DNA of 64,000 bases from the NCBI GenBank assembly GCA_001939145.1, contig LSRX01000859.1, positions 89,891 through 153,890 of the forward strand, in the 5' to 3' direction. The DNA comes from Symbiodinium microadriaticum (taxonomy: Eukaryota; Sar; Dinophyceae; Suessiales; Symbiodiniaceae). Under the pieces are notes generated by a model. It made no database searches. It was not told where the DNA came from and saw nothing but the letters and a program-made list of their open reading frames with translations. Both the position numbers and the translations under genes were made by a program. Below are positions 21,239-33,169 of the stretch, in pieces; positions within the stretch are counted from its first letter, which is position 1; each line of letters begins with the position of its first letter.

Positions 21239-21505
21239 TTATGGCAGCAACTCTTTGCGACAGGGCGACATTATCTGTTCCGCGGTAGCAACTTTCCGAA
21301 CGTTCACAGGCAGGCTGTTTACTGGGGCAACAGAGGAAGGCCGCACAAACAGACTGTCGCTGCAAAGATGCGTGCACTCTGCGAAGATGTAGACAGTTTG
21401 GTCGTACCCCACGACGATCGCACTGGCTGAGGCAGTTGCGTCGACGTAGCACTCGCGCATGATACGCTCGAGGAGGCGTAGATCAAGAATTGACCCTGAG
21501 ACGAC
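21239..21505 (-). CDS. candidate terminal exon, unknown protein
   Basis: Begins in phase 0 directly after TTTCCAACAG, a good pyrimidine-AG acceptor, and stays open for 88 codons to a TAA. Reads GSILDLRLLERIMRECYVDA, then SAIVVGYDQTVYIFAECTHL, with hydrophobic strands alternating with helices, so it resembles a folded globular domain. The beta-strand-like VVGYDQTVYIFAE recalls enzyme cores but I cannot name a family. No neighbouring exon was identified. Confidence 0.4.
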   Translation of the reverse strand, partial: VVSGSILDLRLLERIMRECYVDATASASAIVVGYDQTVYIFAECTHLCSDSLFVRPSSVAPVNSLPVNVRKVATAEQIMSPCRKELLP

Positions 21506-21776
21506 CTGTTGGAAAGATTTGTTCACAATAGTCACAATAGTTCTGTCATGTTGCACATGTAGCCATGTACTGTTAACCCTTTGATACTACGCTGTGTGCA
21601 TCCGTGTGCTACTATGCACTTGTCGCTCTGCAGCGGTAGTTCGAGCTTTGTTTGCTCAGCATTGCAGGTCCGTGAGTCTGTGGCGCTTGCTCGTAACTCG
21701 CCTGGCGATGCGGCAACTGCATCCCTTCCGAAGTTCAAATCAGCACCAGTCGCCTCCAGCATCACGCCTTCGTATG

Positions 21777-21793
21777 TCAGTCAGTCAGTCAGT
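21777..21793. repeat. (CAGT)4 short tandem repeat
   Basis: Four perfect tetranucleotide units. A minor microsatellite. Confidence 0.85.
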
Positions 21794-21799
21794 CCCGGA

Positions 21800-22970
21800 C
21801 ATACTCCCGGACGGGCCCATGTCGTCCAAACGTGCATGACCACGGCGAAGCACGCCAATGAACCAATGAGGATGGACGAGAGACATAACTGTCCGTCAGA
21901 CTCTCTTGACCATACCGGCAATGCACAGGAGGATGCCAACGATTGGTGCTTACAAAGGTGCCAAGCACGTGTTCTTGTCACAGCCATGTCCTCTCCCCCT
22001 TTGCAACATCTGAGCCTCAAGGTGGGTTCTTAAAATCGTATTCTCTTCGACAATTTCTCGCTGCACACTGATCTCCCGTGTTTCAGAACCCTGGTCATTT
22101 CTGAAGTGTGGTGGACTGAATGTGCATCTTGGAAAGGAAACAAGAACCGAGGATGACTGCACTATACGGCCGCCTGTGGGCGATGCTGCCCGACTTCGGA
22201 TTGCTGCTGGATGAGCTGGATTGGTGCAGGATATCAATGCGATTTTCTAGCAATCTGACCGAACCTTTCTGCATTTGTTCATGAATAACACGAAACCGTC
22301 CTTATCATGTCGGTCGACGGTGAGACTATCTGAGTGGTGACAGCTGCAAACTCCCGCTTGGCGCTGCAAACGAGAAACGACGATGCAGCTCGCTGAACAA
22401 GCCTCACGGCAGGAACCCAGAAGGGCTGCCGTTGGGGAGCCTGTGGCATGCACACAGCCTTGCAGCTCCACAAACATGTTCTCATCACCTGGCTCATCAC
22501 TTTTGATGAGATCTCTCAGAGCTTCATCAAAGCTTTATCAGACCCACTTTAGGACTTTGACATTGGCTCGGCCGTTCAGCTTGCCTCCTTCTTCCTCCAT
22601 GATCTCTTGCCTCAAGCCACTGGCAAGACGATGATGCTGTCAAGAATTCTTACGCAGAGGTGTTGCGGCAACTGGACAGACTGCTCTTGCTTACAATGCT
22701 GGATACTGTACAGTAGTTGTTCGAATCAGAGCGGACGCCAGTCGTATGAGCCCGAATTGAGGTCGTCTTAGGCACTTGACAGCCCGGAGCGAACCTTTGG
22801 CCTTCTGCGCTTACAGCCTGTGCAGCCCAAGCGCAGGCACTGAAGCTGCCGATGCCGAGCCTCCTGCCACTGGTCTTGAAGGTTCTACAGGTTGTGGGAG
22901 GAACGAGACTCGTGGGGCCGTGGGGCAACAGTGCCAGGTCGACGGCAAAAGCTGTCCAGTAAGTCTCACC
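21800..22970. other. no supported feature
   Basis: Small overlapping frames on both strands. No domain, repeat family or RNA recognised. Confidence 0.4.
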
Positions 22971-22977
22971 TGCCGTC

Positions 22978-23190
22978 TGTCAACACTTCCACAGCTACGT
23001 GTCACTTGTCGAAGGTGTACACGACAGGGAGGCGATCAGGTCCCTCAGGCACACTGCTGTCATTGCTATATGCGCTCACGTCCGAACGAAACTTGCACAG
23101 ACCCTTGACGACCCTTGTGAAACGGTCGTCAATCCCTTGCCTGACCCAACACGTGCAAGGGCGGCCAAACCAAAGATGAAGCTCGCTGCC
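22978..23190 (+). CDS. candidate exon, unknown protein
   Basis: Plus-strand frame with YVSLVEGVHDREAIRSL, then TAVIAICAHVRTKLAQTL and a DDPCETVVNPLPDP stretch: an amphipathic, helical, protein-like composition. A second plus frame overlaps and cannot be excluded. Boundaries are approximate; no domain recognised. Confidence 0.27.
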
Positions 23191-23602
23191 TGCACTGGTG
23201 CTTGTCTACCCTGCCGCCTTCCTGCTGCAACCTGTTCTACGCACTGAAGCCCTCTGCAACGGCTTGGCACACAGCTGGAAGCTTCCCAAGTAAATCCACA
23301 AAGGCTGTGCCCGTCTTAGGTGCCCTCATTACAGTATATCAAAGAAACATGTGAGAAGGAAACACGGCTCGACAAAAGGAAGATCGGTAAGAAGTCAAAA
23401 GGCTTCTAAAGTCAGGCCAATCCCATGGATCACCATCCCGTAGGCCGTAAGGGTGTGCTGGGATGGAAAACGTGGCTGACAAGATGTTGACATCGTTGGC
23501 TCCTTCGAGTGCGCATTGAAGCTTGCGACTCATGACCGTCAGCGAACTTGGAAGTCGAGAGTCGAGACATGTCGGGATTCATTCACGACTTGATGGCCTA
23601 AG

Positions 23603-23805
23603 CTGAGCATGTGAAGAAGCGAGTGGGCAGAGCAAGTGAGCCGATTGAGCGTGAGTTGGTTGAGTTGGCTCGCGAATTGGCTGATGAAGTGCGTGACTTC
23701 TACTCCCTTCTGCATCATCTTCCCAGTGGTTACACTCATCTGGTGCTGGCCCTCTTCCCCAAGCCTCCCCCTGACCCTGCAAGCCGATGTGAAGCATGTC
23801 CATGA
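23603..23805 (+). CDS. candidate exon, unknown helical protein
   Basis: Opens right after CCTAAG (acceptor-like) and reads ASEPIERELVELARELADEV, then DFYSLLHHLPSGYTHLVLAL and a Pro-rich end with RCEACP before TGA. Strongly amphipathic helix followed by a hydrophobic strand; the DNA of the first half is internally repetitive (GAGTTGGTTGAGTTGGCTCG). More protein-like than any competing frame. No family recognised. It lies on the plus strand, as does the weaker candidate at 22978. Confidence 0.42.
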
Positions 23806-23829
23806 ACAATCCCCCCACCACCGCTACTG

Positions 23830-26110
23830 AAGCAGCAACTCTACGCTAGGGTCGCTGAAAAAACCTGTAGAGCCGAAAGTTTACCGCATCGGTGCCCCGG
23901 TAACGATGGGCCCAGGTCCATGGCCTGCAGCGGCCACCTTCACAAGTCGCTCGAAGCAAATCTCCGGATCCTGTCCCGCATTTGAAGTTCTCTAGCGGGC
24001 TTCTTGAAAACAAGACCTAGAGACCTCATCCCTCCCATGATAGAAGGAAGTCTGCACTTCGGACTTCGAGCAAACCTTACGGATTGTGTGGAGTCAACTG
24101 GGTCAAGCCAAAGAAAGCCAAATCCAGTCCTGCGGACAACCTCCCAGCACCCCTGCGATCTGCAAGGTGAACCTGGTGCGAACCCAAAGCTCTTCGAGCT
24201 AGGCCGACATAGCAACAGGGTGGTTTTCGTAAGCACATGCATGTGGTGAGAGGACTTCTGCACTGAGACAGGCAAATGGTGAGATGATCCCAAGGCCGAT
24301 CAAACTGAGAACTGCACTCGCTTCGTCTCAAGAGCACCTCGCACTCCTGCCGTCAGATCCAATTCCCAGAAGCAAGAGCGGCATACACGGTTGATGATGA
24401 CGCCTCTTTCAGCACCTGATCGGCATGTGTCCTCTGCATCTGCTGGTGGCGAGCAAAGGACGAACATAGCCGCCCCACGGCCGGTCTTAGAAATTGTTCT
24501 GATGGAAGCATGAGCGAGGACGTGAAGGGACAGGGACCGCTTGGGTCTGTGATGCAGTGCGACACATCCGGTGATCTCTTGGGTCTCAGCCAAAGCATCT
24601 GCCGTGATGGCTCTCCGAAGCTGTCGGGCCTTCACCCAGGCGCGAGGGGGCGGGGGCCCTTGGCACTGCCACGTCAAACTCGCGACTGGAGCCAGGCTCG
24701 CTGCCATGGGGGCTATCTTTGTGCCTGGCACAGTGCTGGAATCAAGACGGGCAACCATGCTCAAGCCTCAGGAGTCAGGAGGATGACTGCCGACTGGACT
24801 TCGGGTTCCAATCTGCAAGCAGTTGCTGCGCAAAATCACACCGATCCTAGAGTCACGGATCAGCGTTGCCTACCGATTTCAATCCCGGATCCGTCAAAAC
24901 GCAGATCTGACCAGAAACTCACCCAATCTTGTGCCTTTCGTCTTCCTCTTCGCTCGTGCTGCTACCTCTGCAGACCTTGCAAACGTGGAGAAGGGAGTCG
25001 CCACCGAAGGGGCCGAGACATGTTGAGCGATAAATGCCAACGAAACATGAGCAGTAGCAAACATGACAGAGACAGCAACAGCACTAGTAGCAGCGGGTGT
25101 GAATTTAAGGCGGTAAGGGCACATGCCCAGAACCAAGTGAAGCCCAGGTGCTGTGCATCACAAAGACGATCAAGCCACGCTTCGAATGCCTGTCCGCTAC
25201 CACGCAGGTTAGTGCTAGGGCGAAACGTATGAAACTCTGCAAATGTCAGACAATGCTCACCTGGAGCCCCTCCTTGCTCAATGGCTTCGCGATTTCAACC
25301 TGGACACCATACCAGATCGAGCTAATAGGGTGGCCAACAAAATGTAGACCGCGGAACAATGGGATGAGAGAATGAAAAAAAGACTTTCGTGACATGCTTG
25401 CACTCCGAGTTTGCAGCCTCCAGCTTCGGTCCTTCCCGCAAAGATCACGACAACTCTAGGAAGCAAGCAGCCATCTTACTTTCTCGACGGTTCAAAGGCA
25501 TACTTGAGCTTCAGTTGGACTGTCGCTGTCGTCCCAACAATGGAGGCAGGCCCGAATCTGGACTGCGGGATCGCTGCCAGGTCTTGGCTGCGTTGCAAGG
25601 CTCAAGAGGGTAGGAGGCCAAACTGTTTGGCCTCTAACGTCCCGACGCATCCGACGCTCTGTCCTGCAGTCTTTCGAGAGCTGTCTCCTACCATCACCAA
25701 GGTCAGCATGGACACACCAGCCGCCTGCGACGGGGCTTGGAGTGACGAGCCGACAGTAAGGACCGCAGAAAATACACGTAGACAGAGAGACTTCTGATTG
25801 TTTCTTGCATCTCACAAGTCACAGGTTTGGCTACGCTGCTATCGTTCACAACACTCGAAGCTGATAGTGGGCCTCCATTTCTTTCGGCAGCTCGGTTCTG
25901 AGGTGCTGACCTAGCACGCAGCAGCTGTCCAGCAGGGCTGGTTGCTATTGTGGAGAGGCATGGGCGTAGAGGCATGGGCGTATGCCTGTTCGCGCATCGA
26001 CCATAAACTTGCAAGATGTCAATGACGGCGCTGAGGGCACGCGAAAGCATTAATTCCCCGCAAAGATGGGCAGCGACAACATGAACATGGCAGCTGTATG
26101 CAGCAGCAGT
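23830..26110. other. no supported feature
   Basis: Long frames occur on both strands at 24.0-25.2 kb, but they overlap one another and none shows a domain. A 13-base duplication GGCATGGGCGTAGA-like lies at 25959-25983. Confidence 0.4.
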
Positions 26111-26318
26111 AGCATCAGGAGCAGCAAGCGCAGCAGCAGTCCCTTGTGTTAGTCGCGTATAGTAGATCGTACCCCCCCGGAAAGCAGAACATCATTGCTC
26201 TGAATGGGGGTGTGCGGGGACTACCGTCAGGTAGTCGGAAGCAATACAGCAGGACAGCTACGGACACGACTGCAAGCAGGTCAATGACGACGAGCAAGAC
26301 GTGTAGTAGCAGCAGTAG

Positions 26319-26320
26319 CA

Positions 26321-26361
<41 letters not shown>
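26319..26361. repeat. (GTC)n microsatellite with CAG/AGC-rich flank
   Basis: Near-perfect GTC trinucleotide run, preceded by scattered AGC/AGT triplets from 26280. The poly-Arg and poly-Leu/Arg frames across it are artefacts of the repeat. Confidence 0.95.
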
Positions 26362-26579
26362 ATTCGTAGCATCAGCTAACAGCAGAGGCAATGGTAGGGA
26401 CTTGCATAGTTCGCATGCTAAGGATTACCATGGTTTGTCGCATGCTCGTGCAAAGGGAGAGCTTCTCAATTTGTTGTTTTCCACGCTCGGGAAGGGCATC
26501 CGTTATTTATTGGATGGTCCCAGGAAGAGGAAGAACATTTGGCAGTCCGGCAGGTCGGGCTGGGCTGGGAGGGTCTAGA

Positions 26580-26900
26580 CGTGAGGTGAAAGGTGTGGGA
26601 GAGGGGGAGGGGCAAGGGATGGCAAGGGAAATAGGCAGGGAGTGGTGGGGAGGGGAGGGGTAAAAATTAAGGGAGGGGTTTAAATTGAGGTGAGCGAGGA
26701 AGGGGAGGAGAAAAGGGGAGGGAGGAAGGGTGGAAGGGGTCTGGCTGGGAGTAAGCCATGGGGGAAGGGGGATAACAATAGTTGCACAACAGTTAGAGGA
26801 GTGGGAGAACATGGGGGGTGGGGGGGGGCGGGCGGCAATAGGGTCTGTGGACAGGGAGGAGTGTGGTGGAGCGAGGTGTGGGAGGGGAGGGCAAGATGTG
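26580..26900 (+). repeat. G-rich polypurine tract
   Basis: About 320 bases with extreme G over C skew on the plus strand and many GGGG runs, for example GGGAGGGGAGGGG-like blocks at 26610-26665 and 26700-26730, and a G9 run near 26815-26830. Closely spaced G runs could form G-quadruplexes. No coding support: the open frames are consequences of the skew. Confidence 0.8.
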
Positions 26901-29370
26901 GACGGCTTTGGCACGTAACTGAGGTGGGGAGACCCACACCTAGCAGAACACCGGAAGGAAAACAACACTGTGCACAATGCCTGAGAGGATGCCCGTCAGT
27001 GTGCAAACCCCTCCCTGCGCAACGAAGATGGAAGGAAAAGGCCCGAAGCCTATACACTACGGAGGTGCCCATGCTTGGGCGGGAGGGAGAAAAATCTGGG
27101 TGTTCGAAGCGGGTGGCTCGGGCGGACTCAGCTACGAACACCAGAGAATAAGTTCGTGCTGCAACCAGGCCCTACCCAACCAACAATGATAAGGCTGTCC
27201 ATTACTTGTTCGCGCGCTTCCTGACATCAATGCATCACCCGAATGCGATGTGTTTTCAGCCAACGAAACATCAGGGCAGCACACACAGGTCCAACAAAAA
27301 CTAAAGAGTAGTCAGTAGTGACTAGTGCAGACGCCGCATTTTGGCTGATGCCTTCGGCCTAGTTTGCTGTCTTTTCAATTTTTCGCAGTGAATTTGCCGC
27401 AGTTTCCGGCTGGCCGGCACGTTCCGAGCTTCACGCACCTGTGGTGATTTTCGACACACAACTGGCCTAAACCACTGCTTTTCACACACCAAGCGAATCT
27501 GCAAGGCGACGCTGGGCGACGCTGGTTGCATTGTTGAGCTATGTTGTGGTACTCGAGTATACGGCTGGCCAACCAAAGCCACAAGAATCATGCACCGAAA
27601 CTCCACCGTCGGCAAACCAAAACTGCATTACTGTTTCATCACATAGAAACAGTGCCAAACCCGAGTGTCACGTTGTCAGCAGATATTAGCGGACATGCAA
27701 AGATCAGCGTGGACGTTCAACCGGTTGATGGGTCGAGCGGCTTGGCTGCATGCCATGCCGGGTTCCGAGTTGCAAAACCCTAGCGTGGATGCAAATTTAC
27801 CTCCTGACAAGATGTTGGCCAAAATATGCCAAAATGCAAACACAACGTGAGTCCATGTTGCCCCTGCATGCCTTAAGCGCGACTCCTGAATGCGGACGCT
27901 CATCCACGCGTACTTCAACTAATCGATGCGAACAAAGCGATCTGAAGGGGCTGGCAAATGCTGGCAATGGCTCTTGAGGCCAGCACACACCAGCTCCATC
28001 TGGACCATGTGAGCCGACGTTTCGACGAAGACCTGGTGCAGAGCCGAACTTGCAAGTGAAACGGCAGGCTTGCGGATGCAGTCCAAAGGATGCGCCAGCA
28101 AAGCTTCCCATGCAAGCTGCAAGAGTCCAGCAGGGCGCAAAGGCCAAATCAACACCCACTAGCATCGTAATAATGAAACAGAAAACGGGCAATTCCTTGC
28201 TTTTCATATCGTTTCATTGTAAATGAGAAAGACACGAGCGAAGAATGCAAACTCAATGTAAACGAAATAAGAAAACGGCGAAACGAACTGAACGAAGTGA
28301 AAGAAGCGTGAAGCGTTTTTCTTAAATAAACAAACTGTGGATAGCTGCGGATCGCCGTGTTGTTATATCTGCGGGTGGACCCATGAACACCGACTCGGCT
28401 AACTCAGATTAGTCTCGATTCGTCGACGAAGCTTGGGGGAGTGCTGGAAATACAGTCGGAAACCTGCTGCACCGGACCAAAGACTCGCATCGAACGGCAG
28501 ACGAAGACCCTCGTAACACCTGTAAACTGGCCGTGGGGCAGGGCGACCCTTTCAAAGTTCAAGAATGTGGTGCACCGGCGATGCAGGCGAGCTGCCAAGA
28601 GGTGCTGCGTTCCGGCTGGCAAGGGTCGGACCAGGGGCTCCCGGCTGCGGACCTTGCGCATAGCTAAGAACTAAGAACCCCTCTTCGCAACGCCCAGACC
28701 AAATCGCAAGCTTCTTTTCCCTGATACATCCGGGAGCATGCCGGAAGAATTCGGAGTGCTGACCCCAACTTGACGGGAACCACCTCTGCTTCTCGCAGCT
28801 CCTTCGTCAGCCGCTCAGAGGAGACTGATGGCTCGGCCTTCCGGACTTTTGCACAGTATGTGACCCAAAGACAAATCCTCATGCCGCGGGGTCGGGCCAA
28901 CATGATCCAAACACATCTTATTTCAGAGTGGATTTTTCTTGCTGTTGCACAACACTACTGTGCATGCAGTTGTGAAGTGCGGTCGACAGCACTTCTGCTG
29001 GAAGCGACTCTCCCTTGACTGGCTATGACGTGATCCGTCTTGAAAAAATCGGCTTCTTTGCGGTGGCCTTAGGCAGCTCTGCACGCAGCGCATTGATGCG
29101 CCGAAGCATACGCGCCCTCTTCTCCTGTAGCTGCACAGCTTGACGTCTTGCAAGACGCAAGGCCAACACAAGTGCTCATCCGCTGACATGACAAACTCAC
29201 ATCCGAGCCAGATGCAATCCACGCATCTACATGTTTGCTTGCATCCGGGTCAGCAGCGCCTGCACATCACAAAGCTCCTGAGGCAGAGCCAACGTCAGTA
29301 ATGAAGTGCGGAAGGTGAAGGGATCGTGCCAGGCGATTTGCACAGCCAAGGTCGGCCAAGGTGTGCCTCT
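26900..29370. other. no supported feature
   Basis: Overlapping short frames only. 28210-28330 is A-rich with recurring GAA/CGAA units (AACGAAAT-like, AACGAACTGAACGAAGTGAA-like), a degenerate simple repeat. Confidence 0.4.
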
Positions 29371-29373
29371 CTC

Positions 29374-29396
29374 TGTGTGTGTGTGTGTGTGTGTGT
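29374..29396. repeat. (TG)n microsatellite
   Basis: Perfect TG dinucleotide run. Confidence 0.95.
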
Positions 29397-29399
29397 TCC

Positions 29400-31960
29400 G
29401 TCATGCGAGCAGCTAAATGTCGCTGCGATGCGCTGCACGACGCTCCTGTCGCACGCGGGCACGTACTTGGCGGATGTGCAGCGGGTCAATATGGAGCACC
29501 TCGTGGGTTGGGACAAAGCGGAAATGACTTGAACTGACGGACCAGAGAGGATCACAGGCCCTACTGGCCCGAGTTGTGAAAGCGTCATTGATAACAAATC
29601 ATGGAACAGCTATCCAACAAGTCTTCATGATTCGACTTAGCTGGCGTATAAAGTTCTACCAAATCGAATTCCACACCTCACGCTGACATCGCTACAGCTG
29701 TTGTGGAGGCTCAGTTGGACAAACCGAACCAAGTACCTCTTCATTTATTTGTCTTCCATCATCACGATTTTCTTGCAATGTTGCACGCATCGGAGAGACA
29801 GTGGGACCGGTGCATGTTTTTGCAGCTTTTGCATGTCGGGCAAAGCCACTGGGCTGCAGCGATGGGAGGACCACAAAGATTTGGATAATCTACGTAGTCA
29901 ATCTAGTCAGCACTCCAGGTCGGGTTCGCAAGTACTGGATCAGGCTGTATCAACACACCTGCTGATCTAAGACGGCTTGAAGGCCTTCTGGGGTAAGGAA
30001 TGGGGAGTGCATGCCACTGACTATACCATGATAAGCTGACAAGTCGTTTCCGAGGCCTTGGGCGGATCGCTTCCGAACTGCCAATAGAGACCGCAAGCAA
30101 ACAGCTGCCGGATGTTCTTAGACAGTCAGATTTCGAGATGAACTAAGGACCCGCGCGTGACCAAGTGACTACATAGCGCACACGCGAACGATGCGCTCGG
30201 TTTTGCATACTCCTACAGCGAAACAAGCCATTTCACAAAGGCTACAGCAACTGCTTCATAAATGCAAACATGCTGTATCCCTAAGATCCAGATCAACCAG
30301 ATCCTGATGCCCTAGTCAACCCTGATCTCTGCTGTCTGCCGGTCCCCTGAGGCTGGAACTGACTGCTCGCCATCGGCCGCCTCGACAATGACCTTAGCGA
30401 GTGTGGGCCGGTGCTGTAGAAACGAGTGCTGGCACAAACTTCCCGGTGTTCAAGACACTGAACGGAGGTACCTAAGACATTCATGCGCAGTTCTACATCT
30501 CACGAGACCTTGAAGGGTCACTGTTGTTCCAAACCCAATGCGTTTTCACTCTGGGAGCTGCGCGGGACACCAGTTCTCAAACATGTGATTGCCTCGAACC
30601 TGCAAGCAGGACACGATGCTAGACAAGTCAACTAATGCTAGGCATCCGTATGGAGCACATGAAGAAACACCGAGAAACATCGAGAAACACAACCGCTACA
30701 GCAAGCCAGACCTCACTCAGTAATGCGAGGCCGCTGTAGGCCTATGTGCCATGGACCTTTCTGTATACTGTGAGTACGGCTTTGGTTGCAGGCTGTCTTC
30801 CCTTTTGCAAGAGAGTGACAAAACATGTCAACAGCCATTCAATATTACGGTTTAGGGTTATACTTAATAACGTGCTCAGTCAATGTTGGGGTGTTATGGT
30901 TTTGGGTCAATGAGTCAAGAACTTAGGGATTTAATTTCAAACCTCATTCCCACGGGAGTCTAAGCATGCTACAGGGCCGGACGAAGTGACAACTGAAACT
31001 AAAAACGACAACCACTAAAACCATCCAGCAACGAATCCTTTTTTTCGACCGTCCTGCCCCCCCCCCCTAACCCAAACCCAGACCCCCATATTTACAAGTC
31101 AACAAGCAATCAATACGCAGCCAATATACTACATATATACTATAGCCAACAAAAAGGGCAGCTCCTTCGCTCCTACCAGAGCAAAGGCTGTTATGTAAAT
31201 AACAAAAAACGTATGTGACGGTTGCTCTATCCTTGTTCCACGCATGCCTAGTTCCCATATGTTCCCATGCGCAACGGGCTTGGGCAAACAAGTGCCCATG
31301 CGCGAGCTTGCGCACGCTCGAAGAGTGTGGACGATATTGAACGACCGAGTTCTCACTGATCGCGCTCATAGTCGCAACCGAACCCGGAGGTCCTCCTACT
31401 TGCCTGACTGTGCCGAAGTATAGGGCGAGAGGGATTGCATAATGATGGACTTTTGTCTCTCCTGTCACTATGCTAGTCCTCCGTCTCCTCTTTTCATCAT
31501 TCATGCATTGTCTTTCCGCTTTTGTCCTAGAGAAGAAAAGGGTGAAACAACGAGACGCGGAAACGACGAACGGGACGGAAAGTGCGACGCGTGAAGTGGT
31601 ATCCGACTAGGAGACAAGATGGGGAGAGAGACTGGGGTATAGTGTAATTTCCCCAGACAAAACTTAACAACTTTAAAATAAATTCCAGACTTCGGCCACC
31701 TTTCTAAGCTTGATACAGCTGTCGACGAAGGCCGCGTTGTAAGCTGCGCGGCACCATTAGCGAGTATGAGCCAAGAGCAATGTGGAGGATGAAGGTGTTG
31801 CAAAAACTGCATTGAGTTGAAGGTAGACAGAGGTAGACCTAGACGGCCAATCCAGGCTGGTTCCGGGATAACTAACTTGTTTCGTGGATGTTGGCTGACA
31901 CTGGTCATCATCCTCTCAAACAACAACGTGTGACCTTGCTTCAGCAGTTCCGTGCAGGCG
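29400..31960. other. no supported feature
   Basis: AT-richer intergenic DNA. A polyC run followed by CTAACCCAAACCCAGACCC at 31061-31086 looks faintly telomere-like but is single and degenerate. No gene recognised. Confidence 0.45.
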
Positions 31961-31984
31961 CAGTCGCACATGCACGCACGAACA

Positions 31985-32103
31985 CGAAGACGCACACGCA
32001 CACGCACACGCACACGCACACACACACACACACATGCACATGCACACGCACACGCGCACACACACACACAAACCACACACACACACACACACACAAACGC
32101 ACA
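31985..32103. repeat. (CA)n/(CACG)n microsatellite
   Basis: About 120 bases of CA repeats with CG and TG interruptions, abutting the left copy of the 290-bp direct repeat. Confidence 0.93.
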
Positions 32104-32390
32104 CTTGATTTGACCCTCGAGTGCCCGAAGCCAAACATGGGATAGCACGTATTCCGTATTCCTACACTCGTAGCCTACTGTCCAGGACATCCTCTCTCAC
32201 AATCCTGCAACTCAATCGGCAATTGAAATCGGCTTCACTCTGTTCTGTACGTAGCAGGTACACGAGTCAGCGTCCTGACTCGCTTCACAGATGCAATGCT
32301 GGCATCTTCGTTGGTGCCAGTGCAGCATGCATCCGTGGCACCCCCTGCACTGTCAAAAGTGCCCTTGGCTTCAGGGATTTACTCACACAC
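32101..32390. repeat. 290-bp direct repeat, copy 1
   Basis: Starts ACACTTGATTTGACCCTCGA and ends in a CACACA-rich edge. It recurs at 32897-33169 with substitutions and small deletions (for example the ATTCCGTATTCC stretch is shortened in copy 2). Both copies are bordered by CA-repeats. Possibly a non-autonomous element or segmental duplication. No coding support. Confidence 0.88.
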
Positions 32391-32519
32391 AGCTGCCCCA
32401 TGAAGGGGTAGCACTGCGTCTTCACCTGGCGTTTATGTTAAAATGGTTAGGGAGAGAGAGAAAGGGAAAAGAAGGCAGAGATAAAAACAGAGACACTTAA
32501 AGTCTTTGGATAGTGAAAT

Positions 32520-32625
32520 GGTCAGTGTGGGAGTCCGCACGCAAAGCCGCAGCCCCCCAACACCGTAGCTTCGTTGTTGGGTCAGAGAAGGAGTTCGCAG
32601 GCCAAAGCCGCAGCCCTCCCTACTC
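32520..32625. repeat. two imperfect tandem units around AAAGCCGCAGCCC
   Basis: GGTCAGTG...GAGTCCGCACGCAAAGCCGCAGCC recurs as GGTCAGAG...GAGTTCGCAGGCCAAAGCCGCAGCC about 58 bases later. Function unknown. Confidence 0.7.
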
Positions 32626-32896
32626 TGCCCGTTTCTTCATGGCTGTGAAACACTGGGGTCACAAGTTGTAGAGTCGGAGTCACAAGTTCACTTATTGATG
32701 ATTCGTGGATGTCGCAATTTGGGAGCACGAGTAGACACTGTCCCGACAGTTTCATCCTTCAGGCAGGAGAGAATTTAGGAGAATTGTTGCACCCGACGGT
32801 GAGTATTCATACGTTTGGCGACCAAGCTCTCTTAATCCTGGATCTTATAGCTGGAGCCTCACGACTGGCACTTCGACAGAAAACCAGCCGAAGTAC

Positions 32897-33169
32897 ACAC
32901 TTGATTTGACCCTCGAGTGACCGAAGCCAAACATGGGATAGCAGGTATTCCTACACTCGTAGCCTACTGTCCTGGACATCCTCTCACAATCATGCAACTC
33001 AATCGGCTTCACTCTGTTCTGTACATAGCAGCTACACGAGTCAGCGTCCTGACTCGCTTCACAGATGCAATGCTGGCGTCTTCGTTGGTGCCAGTGCAGC
33101 ATGCATCCCTGGCACCCCCTGCACTGTCAAAAGTGCCCTTGGCTTCAGCGATTTACCCACACACACACA
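32897..33169. repeat. 290-bp direct repeat, copy 2
   Basis: Second copy of 32101-32390, slightly shorter through internal deletions, and again followed by CA-rich sequence to 33250. Confidence 0.88.

Noticed and set aside
24300..25232. A 240-codon plus-strand frame and a 154-codon minus-strand frame overlapping at 24.3-25.2 kb
   Set aside because: They overlap, neither has a domain, and composition does not favour either; no feature could be supported.
31055..31090. Telomere-like CCCCTAACCCAAACCCAGACCC
   Set aside because: Single, imperfect and internal; no tandem array of a telomere unit.
31501..32190. 229-codon minus-strand frame with a Cys/Val repeat core
   Set aside because: The core is the CA/TG microsatellite translated; the flanks have no domain and the same frame type exists in the other two minus frames.
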